Assembly: GCF_900496965.1 (NCBI RefSeq)
Contig: NZ_UFQB01000021.1
Location: forward strand, 1-64,000
Source of the DNA: Achromobacter agilis
GTDB taxonomy: Bacteria; Pseudomonadota; Gammaproteobacteria; Burkholderiales; Burkholderiaceae_B
Direction of reading: 5' to 3'
Length of the DNA stretch: 64,000 nucleotides
Shown here: in pieces, positions 45,959-54,342 of the stretch
Position numbering within the stretch: position 1 is the stretch's first letter
How the letters are laid out: every line of letters begins with the position of its first letter
The notes under the pieces: generated by a model
Databases searched by the model: none
Told to the model about the DNA's origin: nothing
Seen by the model: only the letters and a program-made list of their open reading frames with translations
Position numbers and translations under genes: made by a program

Positions 45959-46501
45959 ATGAATTCCATCGTGACCGCCGTGGCGCGTAGCGCCGCGCAT
46001 TCGTTCAGCAAACCGGTCGTGCCCGCGATCATGCTGCTGGCGGGGCTGGGCGTGGAGGGCGATGCCCATCTCGGCGTTACCGTCAAGCACCGCTCCCGCG
46101 TCAAGGCGGATCCGACGCAGCCCAATCTGCGGCAGGTGCACCTGATCCACGGCGAGCTGCATGACGAACTCCAGCTCGCCGGCTTCAACGTGGCGGAAGG
46201 CACGATGGGCGAGAACATCACCACCCGGGGTATCGATCTGCTGGGCCTGCCGCGCGGCGCGCGGCTGCACCTTGGCGAGTCCGCGGTGGTGGAGATCACC
46301 GGCCTGCGCAATCCCTGCGCACAGCTGGATAACTACCAGCAGGGCCTGACGGCCGCCGTGCTGGGCCGGCACCCCGATGGCAGCCTGATGCGCCGGGCGG
46401 GCGTGATGGGCATCGTGATCGAAGGCGGCGAGGTGCGCGCGGGCGATTCCGTCCGCGTCGCGCTGCCGGCCTTGCCGCATTTGCCGCTGGAGCGTGTTTG
46501 A
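45959..46501 (+). CDS. MOSC-domain protein
   Basis: 180 residues. The MOSC domain (sulfur-carrier fold found in molybdenum cofactor sulfurases, YiiM and YuaD) spans most of the protein: NLRQVHLIHGELHDELQ, GTMGENITTRGIDLLGLPRGARLHLGESAVVEITGLRNPCAQLD. The conserved Cys is in NPCAQLD. A GTG directly before the ATG is an alternative start; GGAAGG is the ribosome binding site. It probably handles sulfur or Moco-related chemistry; the substrate is unknown. Confidence 0.88.
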   Translation: MNSIVTAVARSAAHSFSKPVVPAIMLLAGLGVEGDAHLGVTVKHRSRVKADPTQPNLRQVHLIHGELHDELQLAGFNVAEGTMGENITTRGIDLLGLPRGARLHLGESAVVEITGLRNPCAQLDNYQQGLTAAVLGRHPDGSLMRRAGVMGIVIEGGEVRAGDSVRVALPALPHLPLERV

Positions 46502-46604
46502 AATATCCGCCAATGCGGGGACGCGGCGCCGCGCATCTGGTTAAATGACGGCAAGAGCGCTGCCGCATTTCCGGCGGACGGCGACCCTTTTTCCGGAGCG
46601 CGCG

Positions 46605-47039
46605 ATGGCACGAATCAATTTCACCCAGGATCTCGAAGAACCTGATCTGTGGGCGGCCGAAAACGTCGCCGCGGGCGAGGGGCGTCCGCCCATCCACGTG
46701 ATGGTCCAGACCGATGGCGAAGAGCCCGGCGGCGGCGCGGCCAAGGTGGTCAAGGCCATCATCGACAATCTCGATGAGCAGATCCTCGCCGCCGCGGATT
46801 TCCTGCTCGACAACTACTCCTACGAGCACTGCAAGAAGCTCGGGCTGGAAGACAACCAGCTGCTGCAGGAAGAAACCGCCGAAGCGATGGCGGAAAAGGC
46901 CGTGCTGCGCGCCCTGTGGCTGTTCGACGAGGACGGCGACGGCTACGAACTGTGGTTCACGCTGCCCTGGGACCCGGTGCACACGTACGACGTGGAATTC
47001 GAGGACGGCGCGCCGGTTTCCTGCTCGGTAAACGACTGA
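46605..47039 (+). CDS. Hypothetical acidic cytoplasmic protein
   Basis: 144 residues, strongly acidic, no signal peptide or membrane segment. The text NYSYEHCKKLGLEDNQLLQEE and LWLFDEDGDGYELWFTLPWDPVHTYDVEFEDG recalls small DUF2004/DUF6985-like immunity-type folds, but I cannot assign a family with confidence. GGAG precedes the ATG at 46605. It converges on the next gene; an inverted repeat, GGGCGTGC/GCACGCCC (47050-47086), lies between the stops. Confidence 0.65.
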   Translation: MARINFTQDLEEPDLWAAENVAAGEGRPPIHVMVQTDGEEPGGGAAKVVKAIIDNLDEQILAAADFLLDNYSYEHCKKLGLEDNQLLQEETAEAMAEKAVLRALWLFDEDGDGYELWFTLPWDPVHTYDVEFEDGAPVSCSVND

Positions 47040-47085
47040 CGCCGCCCTGGGGCGTGCGCGCGGCGCCGTTCGGCGCGGGCACGCC

Positions 47086-47463
47086 CTAGCGGACCAGCTC
47101 GAATCGGATGGCCTGCGACTGCCCCAGCGAATCGTCATAGCGGTACCGCATCTTCAGGGGCTTGCCTTTGCGCACGGCGCCGGCGCCGGCATTGTCCAGC
47201 ACCACGTCGATTTCCCGATCGAGGAATTCGCTGCAATCGGTATCGGCGCGGGCGCCCTCGGGGATGTCCGCGCTGCTGACCTTGAGCCTGAACATCAGCA
47301 GTGTGATTTCCGTGCCGTCGATGCGGTACTGGCGCATTTGTTCCGGCAGGTTGGCCACGGTGCCGCCAAGGTCGCAGGAAATGCGCGTCCAGGCATACGA
47401 GGCGGGCGCGGCGGCCGTCAGGACGACGGCCGCCAGGGTACGGCGCAGGCGTGAGGAGATCAT
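47086..47463 (-). CDS. Hypothetical exported protein
   Basis: 125 residues. A signal peptide (MISSRLRRTLAAVVLTAAAPASYA) is followed by a small domain with two cysteines (RISCDLGGTV, DTDCSEF), which could form one disulfide in the periplasm. The rest is beta-rich. No family recognised. Confidence 0.65.
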   Translation of the reverse strand: MISSRLRRTLAAVVLTAAAPASYAWTRISCDLGGTVANLPEQMRQYRIDGTEITLLMFRLKVSSADIPEGARADTDCSEFLDREIDVVLDNAGAGAVRKGKPLKMRYRYDDSLGQSQAIRFELVR

Positions 47464-47575
47464 GGCTTGCGGACGGCGCGGGATGTGCAGGCGGGGCGCG
47501 CCGGTATGTCGGGCAAAGGGTTTATATGTTGCTCCCGGCGATTCCGCGGGTCAAGCGGGGGCTGCCCCATGAAAA

Positions 47576-47600
47576 ACGGGCCTTGCGGCCCGTTTTTTTT
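47576..47600. terminator. Bidirectional intrinsic terminator
   Basis: ACGGGCC (47576-47582), loop TTGC, GGCCCGT (47587-47593), followed by T-run to 47600 on the plus strand. On the minus strand the stem is followed by TTTTTC, and the symporter stop is at 47599-47601, so it ends that gene. Confidence 0.85.
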
Positions 47601-48900
47601 ATGCGCGCTGCGTCGCGGGCAGGCTTGCCGGGGCGTCGTCCGCCTCGCCGGACGCCAGCTCGGACTCGGGCGTTTCCTGGGGGCCTTCCAGCTTGGAAAT
47701 GACCGCCGTGGCCAGGCTGTTGCCCACCACGTTGGTGGCCGTGCGGCCCATGTCGAAGAACTGGTCGATGCCCATGATCAGCAGCAGGCCGGCCTCCGGC
47801 AGATGGAACATTGGCAGCGTCGCGGCGACGACGACCAGCGACGCGCGGGCCACGCCGGCCATGCCCTTGCTGGTCACCATCAGCACCAGCAGCAGCGTCA
47901 GCTGCTGCGTGAAGCTCATTTCGATGTTGTAGGCCTGCGCGATGAACAGCACCGCGAAGGACTGGTACATCATCGAGCCGTCCAGGTTAAAGGAATAGCC
48001 CAGGGGCAGGACAAAGCCCGAGATGCGCTTGGGCACGCCGAAGCGCGTGAGCGCTTCGATCGTCTTGGGGTAGGCCGATTCGCTGCTGGCCGTCGAGAAC
48101 GCCAGCAGCGTGGGTTCCTTGATGAGGCCGCCCAGCCGGAACGTGGACTTGCCCAGGAACAGGTAGCCGACGGAGAACAGGACGGCCCACAGCAGCGCCA
48201 GGCCCAGGTAGAACTCGCCGATCAGTTTGCCGTAGCTGACCAGCACGCCCAGCCCTTCGGTCGTGATGGCGGCGGCCATGGCGGCGAACACGCCCAGCGG
48301 CGCGAAGCGCATAACGTAGTCGGTTACCCGGAACATGATTTTGGCGAGCTCGTCGATCATGTTGTAGATGGTGTTGTGGCCCTTGCCGCGGATGAACGAC
48401 AGCGCGGCGCCGAAGAACAGCGAGAACACCAGGATCTGCAGGATCTCGTTGGTGGACATGGCTTCCACGATGCTGCGCGGGAACACGTGCGTGAGGAAGG
48501 CCTTGAGCGTGAAGTCGCCCGTCTTCAGGCCGGAGGAGGCGCTGACGTCCGGCAGCGTCATGTTCAGGTGCGCGCCCGGCTGGAAGATATTGACCAGCAA
48601 CAGCCCCAGTAGCAGCGAGATGGCCGAGGCGCTGATGAACCAGATCATGGCGCGCATGCCGATGCGGCCCACGGCGCTGGCGTCGCTCATGCTGGCCAGG
48701 CCGGTCACCAGGGTGGCGAACACCAAGGGAGCGATGATCATCTTGATCATGCGCAGGAAGATGTCCGTGATTAGGCTGAAGTACGAGGCGATCTGCGCGG
48801 CCTCTTTGGGAGTCTGCGCATATTTGTGGCAGAAGTAGCCCACCACGATGCCCAGCACCATGGCGATGCCGATGTAACGCGTCAGCTTCTTAGTGTTCAT
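47599..48900 (-). CDS. Dicarboxylate/amino acid:cation symporter (DAACS family)
   Basis: 433 residues, about eight transmembrane helices and two re-entrant loops. Family motifs are the serine-rich loop AFSTASSESAYPKTI, the helix 7 motif SFNLDGSMMYQSFAVLF and the helix 8 motif GIDQFFDMGRTATNVVGN. It imports glutamate, aspartate or C4-dicarboxylates with protons or sodium; GltP and DctA cannot be separated here with confidence, though the length fits both. The C-terminal tail is acidic. The ATG at 48900 gives MNTKKLTRYIG. Confidence 0.9.
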   Translation of the reverse strand: MNTKKLTRYIGIAMVLGIVVGYFCHKYAQTPKEAAQIASYFSLITDIFLRMIKMIIAPLVFATLVTGLASMSDASAVGRIGMRAMIWFISASAISLLLGLLLVNIFQPGAHLNMTLPDVSASSGLKTGDFTLKAFLTHVFPRSIVEAMSTNEILQILVFSLFFGAALSFIRGKGHNTIYNMIDELAKIMFRVTDYVMRFAPLGVFAAMAAAITTEGLGVLVSYGKLIGEFYLGLALLWAVLFSVGYLFLGKSTFRLGGLIKEPTLLAFSTASSESAYPKTIEALTRFGVPKRISGFVLPLGYSFNLDGSMMYQSFAVLFIAQAYNIEMSFTQQLTLLLVLMVTSKGMAGVARASLVVVAATLPMFHLPEAGLLLIMGIDQFFDMGRTATNVVGNSLATAVISKLEGPQETPESELASGEADDAPASLPATQRA

Positions 48901-49245
48901 GATCAAAACGGAAAACGGCGACCCTGTGCCTGGCCCCGAGGGGGCCGGGTCCGCCGGCATGGGGGGGCGGGCGAGCGGGTCCGGTGACAGACATGCCAGG
49001 GCAGGCCCGGAAGTTGCGGGTTTACCCTTGGTGCGCGATGTTAACGCCGCGAACCTGACAGCCAGTTGTCAGCAGCGCGCGGATCGGCGGCGGCCTGCTA
49101 CGGACGCCCCGCGGGCGGGCCGATAGCGGGTTTGTATCAATTTGGAAACGCCGCGCTATCGCCTGCCGCCGTGCCAGAATGGACCCGGGCACAACACTGA
49201 AACCGCCCCGCCCAAGGGGCGAAAAAGGCAAAAGGAGACAAGACA
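48901..49245. other. 345-bp divergent intergenic region
   Basis: It lies between the divergent symporter and SMP-30 genes. I see no gene. CTGACA-GCCAGT-TGTCAG (49055-49072) is a 6-bp-armed inverted repeat and could be an operator for one or both genes. Confidence 0.4.
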
Positions 49246-50145
49246 ATGCCGAAACGCGAATTGGCCGTGCTGGCGTCCGGATACACCTATCTGGAGGGGC
49301 TGCGCTGGCACGAGAACCGCTTGTGGGCGTCGGACTTCTATACCGGGCAGGTCTTCGCCGTGGACCTGGCCGGCCAGGTGGAACGGATCTGCGACGTGCC
49401 GCAGCAGCCCTCCGGGCTGGGCTGGCTGCCCGACGGCCGCCTGCTCATCGCCTCCATGAAGGACCGCAAGCTCCTGCGCCGGGAGCCGGACGGCGCGCTG
49501 TCGGTCCACGCCGATCTGTCTGCGCTGACGGGCGGCCACATCAACGACATGGTGGTCGACGCCCAGGGCCGGGCCTACGTCGGGAACTTCGGTTTCGACC
49601 TGATGGGCGGGCAGCCGGTCCGCAATACGACGATCGTGCTCGTGGAGCCCGACGGCGCCGCCCGGATCGTGGCGGATGGGCTGTGCTTTCCCAACGGCTC
49701 CTTCATTACGCCGGACGGCAAGACCATGATCGTCAACGAGACCTTCGGCAACCGCATTTCCGAATTCGACATCCTGGCCGATGGCGGACTGGGGCCGCGC
49801 CGCGACTGGGCGAACTTCGGTCCGCTGCCGGACAGCGACGACCTGGGCGTCCTGATCGCGGCATCCGCCATCGGGCCCGACGGCGGCGCCCTGGACGCGG
49901 AAGGGGCGCTGTGGGTCGCCGACGCCATCGGCAAGCGCATCGTGCGGGTGGCGCGCGGCGGCAAGATACTGGAGCAGATCGACACGGGCGAATTCGGCAT
50001 TTTCGCGGCCGCCCTGGGCGGACCGGACGGCCGCAGCCTGTTCATGGCGGCGGCGCCGGACTTCATCGAAGCCAACCGCAGGGCCAAGCCCGAGGCCCGG
50101 ATCCTGATGACGCGGGTGGACGTGCCGCACGCCGGCAGGCCGTAG
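49246..50145 (+). CDS. SMP-30/gluconolactonase/LRE-family protein
   Basis: 299 residues forming a six-bladed beta-propeller. Expected metal ligands are the Glu in TYLEGLRWHENRLWASDFYTG, the Asn in FPNGSFITPDGKTMIVNETFGNRI, and the Asp in GGALDAEGALWVADAIG. It hydrolyses a sugar or other lactone; the substrate is unknown. AAAAGGAGAC is an excellent ribosome binding site. No sugar catabolic gene is adjacent. Confidence 0.88.
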   Translation: MPKRELAVLASGYTYLEGLRWHENRLWASDFYTGQVFAVDLAGQVERICDVPQQPSGLGWLPDGRLLIASMKDRKLLRREPDGALSVHADLSALTGGHINDMVVDAQGRAYVGNFGFDLMGGQPVRNTTIVLVEPDGAARIVADGLCFPNGSFITPDGKTMIVNETFGNRISEFDILADGGLGPRRDWANFGPLPDSDDLGVLIAASAIGPDGGALDAEGALWVADAIGKRIVRVARGGKILEQIDTGEFGIFAAALGGPDGRSLFMAAAPDFIEANRRAKPEARILMTRVDVPHAGRP

Positions 50146-50192
50146 GGCAAGAGCGGGCGCCGCTCGCGCGCGGCGCTCGCAACCGGGCGCTG

Positions 50193-51809
50193 CTACTTGG
50201 GTTCCATCCAGGCGTCGGCGTACGTGTCCACGGCGCCCAGGCCCGTCGTGATGGCGTCATGCACGCGCTTGTCCAGGAAGGTGGAGTAGTTGGTGTCGTC
50301 TATCCACGCCAGCGGCACGTCTTCTGCCAGGATTTTCTGCACTTCTGTGTACAGGCGCTGGCGTTCCTCATCGGTGGGGGCGGTAGCCGCCTGGTCGAAC
50401 AGCTCGTCCACCTTGGGATTGCGATACTGCGAGGTGTTGGTGAACGCCAGGCCCTTCTTGATGTTGCTGCTGATGTAGGTGCGCGAGACGCCGATCGCCG
50501 GGTCGCCGTACTGGAACACGCCGTTGTAGGCCATGTCGAAATCCCAGTTGCCCATGCGCGTCGTCCAGCCGCCGACGTCGGTGTTCTCGATGTCGATGAC
50601 GATACCGACCTTGCCCAGGCTCTGCTTGGTGTATTCCGCGATGCGGCGCTGCATTTCTCCGTAGGGGTTGGGAATCAGGCCCAGCTTCACGCGCACGCCC
50701 TTGGCGTCGGGCTTCAGGCCCATCTCGTCCAGCAGGGCGATGGCCTTCTTGGGGTCATACGGGTACTGCTTGATGTTGGCGTCGTAGAAGCGCGTATTGC
50801 GGTGGAACGGCCCGGTGGAGACCGTACCCATGCCGAACATGATGCGCTTGGCGATGAACTCGCGGTCGATGGCGTACATCACCGCCTGGCGGAAGCGCTT
50901 GTCGTCCATCGGCTTGCGCGCTTCGTTCATTTCGATCCAGTGCAGCGTGGACCAGTACTCGTAGCCTTTCTGCGTGGCGTTGATATGCGCCAGTTTGGAT
51001 ACGCGCGGGATATCGAAGGGTTCGATGTCTTGCAGCCAGGCCTGCTGCACCGTGCGCTGCTCGAGCGCCAGACGACGCGAAGCTGCGTCCGGGATGACCC
51101 GGTAGGTGATGCCGTCCAGGTAGGGACGGCCTTCCTTCCAGTAGTGCTCGTTCTTGACCAGCTCGATATACGAGCCTCGCTCCCAGCGCTTGAACTTGAA
51201 CGGGCCCGTGCCGACCGGCGCATTGTTGTGCGGATTCTGCGCCAGGGGCGTATCCACGTCGTAGAGATGCTTGGGCAGGATGACACCGCCGCCGATATCG
51301 AAGGCATACAGAAAGGCGGAGTAGCGTTCCTTCAAGCGGAAAACAACGGTGTGGTCGTCGGGCGCGGTGATGTCCTGGATATAGCGCATCAGTGAACGCG
51401 TGCGCGGCGTATTGGCCAGGATCTTGGTGTAGGTGAACACCACGTCCGCGGACGTAAAGGGCTTGCCGTCATGCCATTGCGCATTGGGCTGCAGGTGGAA
51501 CGTGTAGGTCAACTGGTCGGGAGATATGTCCCAGGACGCCGCCAGGCTGGGCTGCGGCTTCAGATCGAAGGAGTAGGTCAGCAGGCTTTCATAGATCTTG
51601 CCGGCCACCATCTGTGTGGTGCCCACCTGCTGCATCGCCACGTTCAGGTTGGGCGGCTCGGGGTTCAGGATGGCGGTCAGTACGCCGCCGTACTGCGGCT
51701 GGGCGCCGGACGGGGACGCGGGGGCGGCTGCGCCGGCGGGGAATGCGGTGATCGCGGCGGCGGCCAGCAGCCCCTGCACGAGGGCGCGGCGGACGATATT
51801 GCACTTCAA
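50193..51809 (-). CDS. Dipeptide-type ABC transporter substrate-binding protein, paralogue A
   Basis: 538 residues from a TTG start at 51809 with AAGGAGGT before it; no ATG lies at the right place. A signal peptide of about 25-30 residues is followed by PQYGGVLTAILNPEPPNLNVAMQQ, the family 5 solute-binding start. SFDLKPQPSLAASWDISPDQLTYTFHLQPNAQWHDGKPFTSADVVF is diagnostic. Much of the sequence is identical to paralogue B at 54343. It stands alone on the minus strand, downstream of a 29-bp palindrome, and presumably uses the permeases encoded with paralogue B. Confidence 0.9.
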   Translation of the reverse strand: MKCNIVRRALVQGLLAAAAITAFPAGAAAPASPSGAQPQYGGVLTAILNPEPPNLNVAMQQVGTTQMVAGKIYESLLTYSFDLKPQPSLAASWDISPDQLTYTFHLQPNAQWHDGKPFTSADVVFTYTKILANTPRTRSLMRYIQDITAPDDHTVVFRLKERYSAFLYAFDIGGGVILPKHLYDVDTPLAQNPHNNAPVGTGPFKFKRWERGSYIELVKNEHYWKEGRPYLDGITYRVIPDAASRRLALEQRTVQQAWLQDIEPFDIPRVSKLAHINATQKGYEYWSTLHWIEMNEARKPMDDKRFRQAVMYAIDREFIAKRIMFGMGTVSTGPFHRNTRFYDANIKQYPYDPKKAIALLDEMGLKPDAKGVRVKLGLIPNPYGEMQRRIAEYTKQSLGKVGIVIDIENTDVGGWTTRMGNWDFDMAYNGVFQYGDPAIGVSRTYISSNIKKGLAFTNTSQYRNPKVDELFDQAATAPTDEERQRLYTEVQKILAEDVPLAWIDDTNYSTFLDKRVHDAITTGLGAVDTYADAWMEPK

Positions 51810-51866
51810 GGCACACCTCCTTGGACGGCGGCGCCGTGGCCTGCCAAGGGCCGCCATTTTGTTAAA

Positions 51867-51895
51867 TCTTAAGTATCAATTATTGATACTTAAGA
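51867..51895. promoter_or_regulatory. 29-bp palindrome, probable IclR operator (site 1)
   Basis: TCTTAAGTATCAA (51867-51879) and TTGATACTTAAGA (51883-51895) are perfect 13-bp complements around TTA. It sits about 58 bp upstream of the TTG start of binding protein A. A degenerate copy with the same GTATCAA-N3-TTGAT core is at 52919-52942. Confidence 0.7.
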
Positions 51896-51976
51896 ATCCA
51901 AGTTGATTATGGTGCAGCAGTGGACGCGGCCGCGCAAGGCGGCCGGCGCTAGGGATTACCCCGGGGAAGCGGCGAT

Positions 51977-52750
51977 TCAGCTGCGGTTCGGGCGGCCGCT
52001 GAGCGCGCGTGCCGCGGAGATGGCCAGCGAGCTGAAGCGTTGCGAAAAAGAGTCCAGCGTCCACTCGGCCAGCAGGCCGGAGATGTGGATGGCGGCCTGG
52101 GGACGGCCGCTGTGATCGACGACCGCGCTGGCCAGCACGATCTCGCCCACCATGCTTTCCTCCAGACAGATGGAGTAACCCTGTATGCGGGCTTCTCGCA
52201 CGCGCTCGCGAATCCGTTCCGGATCGATGATGGTCTTGGGCGTCAAGGGGCGCAAATCGCTGCGCGCCAGGATGTCGTCGACTTCCGCATCCGGCAAGTG
52301 CGACATGATCGCCCGGCCGCCCGACGAGGAGAACGTGGGCATGCGCCGGCCCACCAGCGTGGCGTAGAAGGTCTGGCGTTTGGTCTGGCGCCGCAGCGCA
52401 TAGACGATGCTCAGGTCATCGAACAGGCTTAGGTCGACGCGTTCGCCGCATTCCTGCTGCAGTTGTTCCAGGATGGGCGTCGCGCGCTCAAGCAAGGGGT
52501 GGCTGCGAAGGAAGTCGAAAGTGCGGTCCAGGATTTTCTTGCCCAGCACATAGCCGCGTTGGTTGCTGCCCCGTTCCAGGTAGCCCAGCGCCACTAGGGT
52601 GTGCAGCATCCGCTGGGTCGAGCTGCGATCCAGCCCCGACAGTTCCGTCAGTTCGTTCAGGCTGAGCGGGCCGGGGTGGCTGGAGAAAGCTTCCAGGATG
52701 CCGAAGCCTTTTGCCAGGGATTGGTTGAACCGGGTCTCGGTCGTGGCCAT
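51977..52750 (-). CDS. IclR-family transcriptional regulator
   Basis: 257 residues. The winged helix-turn-helix (QSLAKGFGILEAFSSHPGPLSLNELTELSGLDRSSTQRMLHTLVALGYLER, residues 10-60) is followed by the IclR effector domain with SSSGGRAIMSHLPDAEVDDIL and GYSICLEESMVGEIVLASAV. It lies in the middle of the transporter locus, between binding protein A and the deacylase operon, and probably regulates both through the palindromes at 51867 and 52919. The inducer is presumably a compound acted on by the deacylase or amidase. Confidence 0.93.
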   Translation of the reverse strand: MATTETRFNQSLAKGFGILEAFSSHPGPLSLNELTELSGLDRSSTQRMLHTLVALGYLERGSNQRGYVLGKKILDRTFDFLRSHPLLERATPILEQLQQECGERVDLSLFDDLSIVYALRRQTKRQTFYATLVGRRMPTFSSSGGRAIMSHLPDAEVDDILARSDLRPLTPKTIIDPERIRERVREARIQGYSICLEESMVGEIVLASAVVDHSGRPQAAIHISGLLAEWTLDSFSQRFSSLAISAARALSGRPNRS

Positions 52751-52918
52751 CTTGATTACTCCAATTTTTCTTGGTCTTTGCGGCGAGCGTTGGCTCGCGC
52801 CGCGCATGCGGATACGCAATGTAGCGGCAAGCGATTTCCGCGAGGGCTAGGGAAATCACTCATGGTCGCCGTCTTGTCCCACGCATTCGTGAACTCTATC
52901 ATGACAAATATAGATATC

Positions 52919-52942
52919 TAAGTATCAAATATTGATGCCTAT
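52919..52942. promoter_or_regulatory. Degenerate copy of the IclR palindrome (site 2)
   Basis: AGTATCAA (52921-52928), ATA, then TTGATGCCT, compared with TTGATACTT in site 1. It lies 37 bp before the start of the deacylase gene, the first gene of the importer operon. Confidence 0.55.
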
Positions 52943-52978
52943 GATATTCAAAACTTCAACCTCGATAAGGAAAGCGCA

Positions 52979-54301
52979 ATGAGTGCCGTCGCAGCAGCCA
53001 GCCTGGACCAGGACCATATCGCCGAAGCCGTGGGAAATCTTCGCCAGTACATGACCGACACGCTGACCGGATTCGTACAGTGCCGTAGCCTGCCGGGCCA
53101 GGAAACGTCCGCCGCCGAGTTCCTGGAAGGCGCGCTTTCGGACTTGGGATTGGAATCCGAGCGCATCGCGCTTCGTACCGAGGAACTCAAGAACCTGCCG
53201 CTCTACTCGCCGGCCTGCTGCCCCGACGGCGGCCGCTACAACGTCCTGGCGCGTCACGAGCCTCGCGGCCAGGGCGGGCGGGCCGTGCTGTTCAACGGCC
53301 ACCTGGATGTCGTGCCCACCGGCCCGCATGAGCTCTGGGACCCGGCGCCGTTCGACGGCGAGTTGCGCGACGGCTGGCTGTATGGACGGGGCGCGGGAGA
53401 CATGAAGGCGGGCATCGTATGTGCGTTGGCGGCATTCAGGGCGTTGCGCGACCTGGGCTTCCAGCCCGCCGGAGCGGTGGGTTTCAACGGCGTCCTGGAA
53501 GAGGAAAACACCGGCAACGGCACGCTGGCCACCGTGTCGGCACTGCAAAGCGCCATCGCGGCCGCCAAGCTCAGCGCGTTCGACGCGGTGGTCATTCCCG
53601 AGCCCACCCATGAACGCATGATGAGCGCGCAGCTCGGCGTGTTCTGGATGTATGTGGATATTGTGGGCCGGCCGGCGCACGCAGCCTATATGACCACCGG
53701 CGTCAACCCGGTCGAAACCGGCTTGCGCATCGTCGACGCGATGAAGCAGCTGGAGCACGAATGGAATCTGCCGGAGAACAGGCATCCCGCCTATCGCGAG
53801 CACCAGCATCCCATCAACTTCAACCTGGGCCAGATCCATGCCGGCGATTGGAATTCCTCGGTACCCAGCGTCTGCACGCTGGGCATGCGCATCGCCTGCT
53901 ATCCGGACATGACCATCGACGCCGCCAAGCAGCTGGTGGAAGCGCGCATCCGCGCCGTCGAGACGGCGTTGACCGATAGCGATGTGCGCATCGACGTCCG
54001 CTATGAAGGATTCCATGCGCCAGGCTGCGAGTACGACCTGGATGTCCCCGCCATGCAATTGCTGGCCGACGCCCATCGCCGCGTCGCCGGCGAACTGCCC
54101 CAGCCGACCGCGCTGACGGCTACCACCGACGGGCGCCATTTCCGACTGATGATGGATGTGCCGGTGACCTGCTACGGCCCCAAGGTGCAGAACGTGCACG
54201 GCTTCAACGAATGCGTATCGGTGGACAGCATGGTGCGCGTCGCGACTTCGCTCGCGCTGTTCATCCACGACTGGTGCGGCGTCGAGCCGCTGCAAGCCTG
54301 A
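52979..54301 (+). CDS. M20-family deacylase/peptidase (ArgE/DapE type)
   Basis: 440 residues. Two-zinc hydrolase cleaving an amide bond of an acylated amino acid or peptide. Zinc-site motifs are FNGHLDVVPTGP (His, Asp), LYGRGAGDMKAGI (bridging Asp) and NGVLEEENTGNGTLA (catalytic Glu and Glu ligand). The dimerisation domain follows and the last ligand is in CYGPKVQNVHGFNECV (His). ATAAGGAAAG is the ribosome binding site. It leads the operon with binding protein B, permeases, ATPase and amidase, so it probably processes the imported compound. Confidence 0.9.
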   Translation: MSAVAAASLDQDHIAEAVGNLRQYMTDTLTGFVQCRSLPGQETSAAEFLEGALSDLGLESERIALRTEELKNLPLYSPACCPDGGRYNVLARHEPRGQGGRAVLFNGHLDVVPTGPHELWDPAPFDGELRDGWLYGRGAGDMKAGIVCALAAFRALRDLGFQPAGAVGFNGVLEEENTGNGTLATVSALQSAIAAAKLSAFDAVVIPEPTHERMMSAQLGVFWMYVDIVGRPAHAAYMTTGVNPVETGLRIVDAMKQLEHEWNLPENRHPAYREHQHPINFNLGQIHAGDWNSSVPSVCTLGMRIACYPDMTIDAAKQLVEARIRAVETALTDSDVRIDVRYEGFHAPGCEYDLDVPAMQLLADAHRRVAGELPQPTALTATTDGRHFRLMMDVPVTCYGPKVQNVHGFNECVSVDSMVRVATSLALFIHDWCGVEPLQA

Positions 54302-54342
54302 GCCCGTCCGCGGTTTCCCTTCTTCACACGGAAGTCCCTGCC

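Noticed and set aside
44299-46311. A 670-codon minus-strand frame across phnL, phnM and the MOSC gene
   Set aside because: It covers three well-supported plus-strand genes and has no recognisable domain.
49179-51395. A 738-codon plus-strand frame over the SMP-30 and binding-protein genes
   Set aside because: It spans two recognised genes on different strands and has no family features; shadow frame from high GC content.
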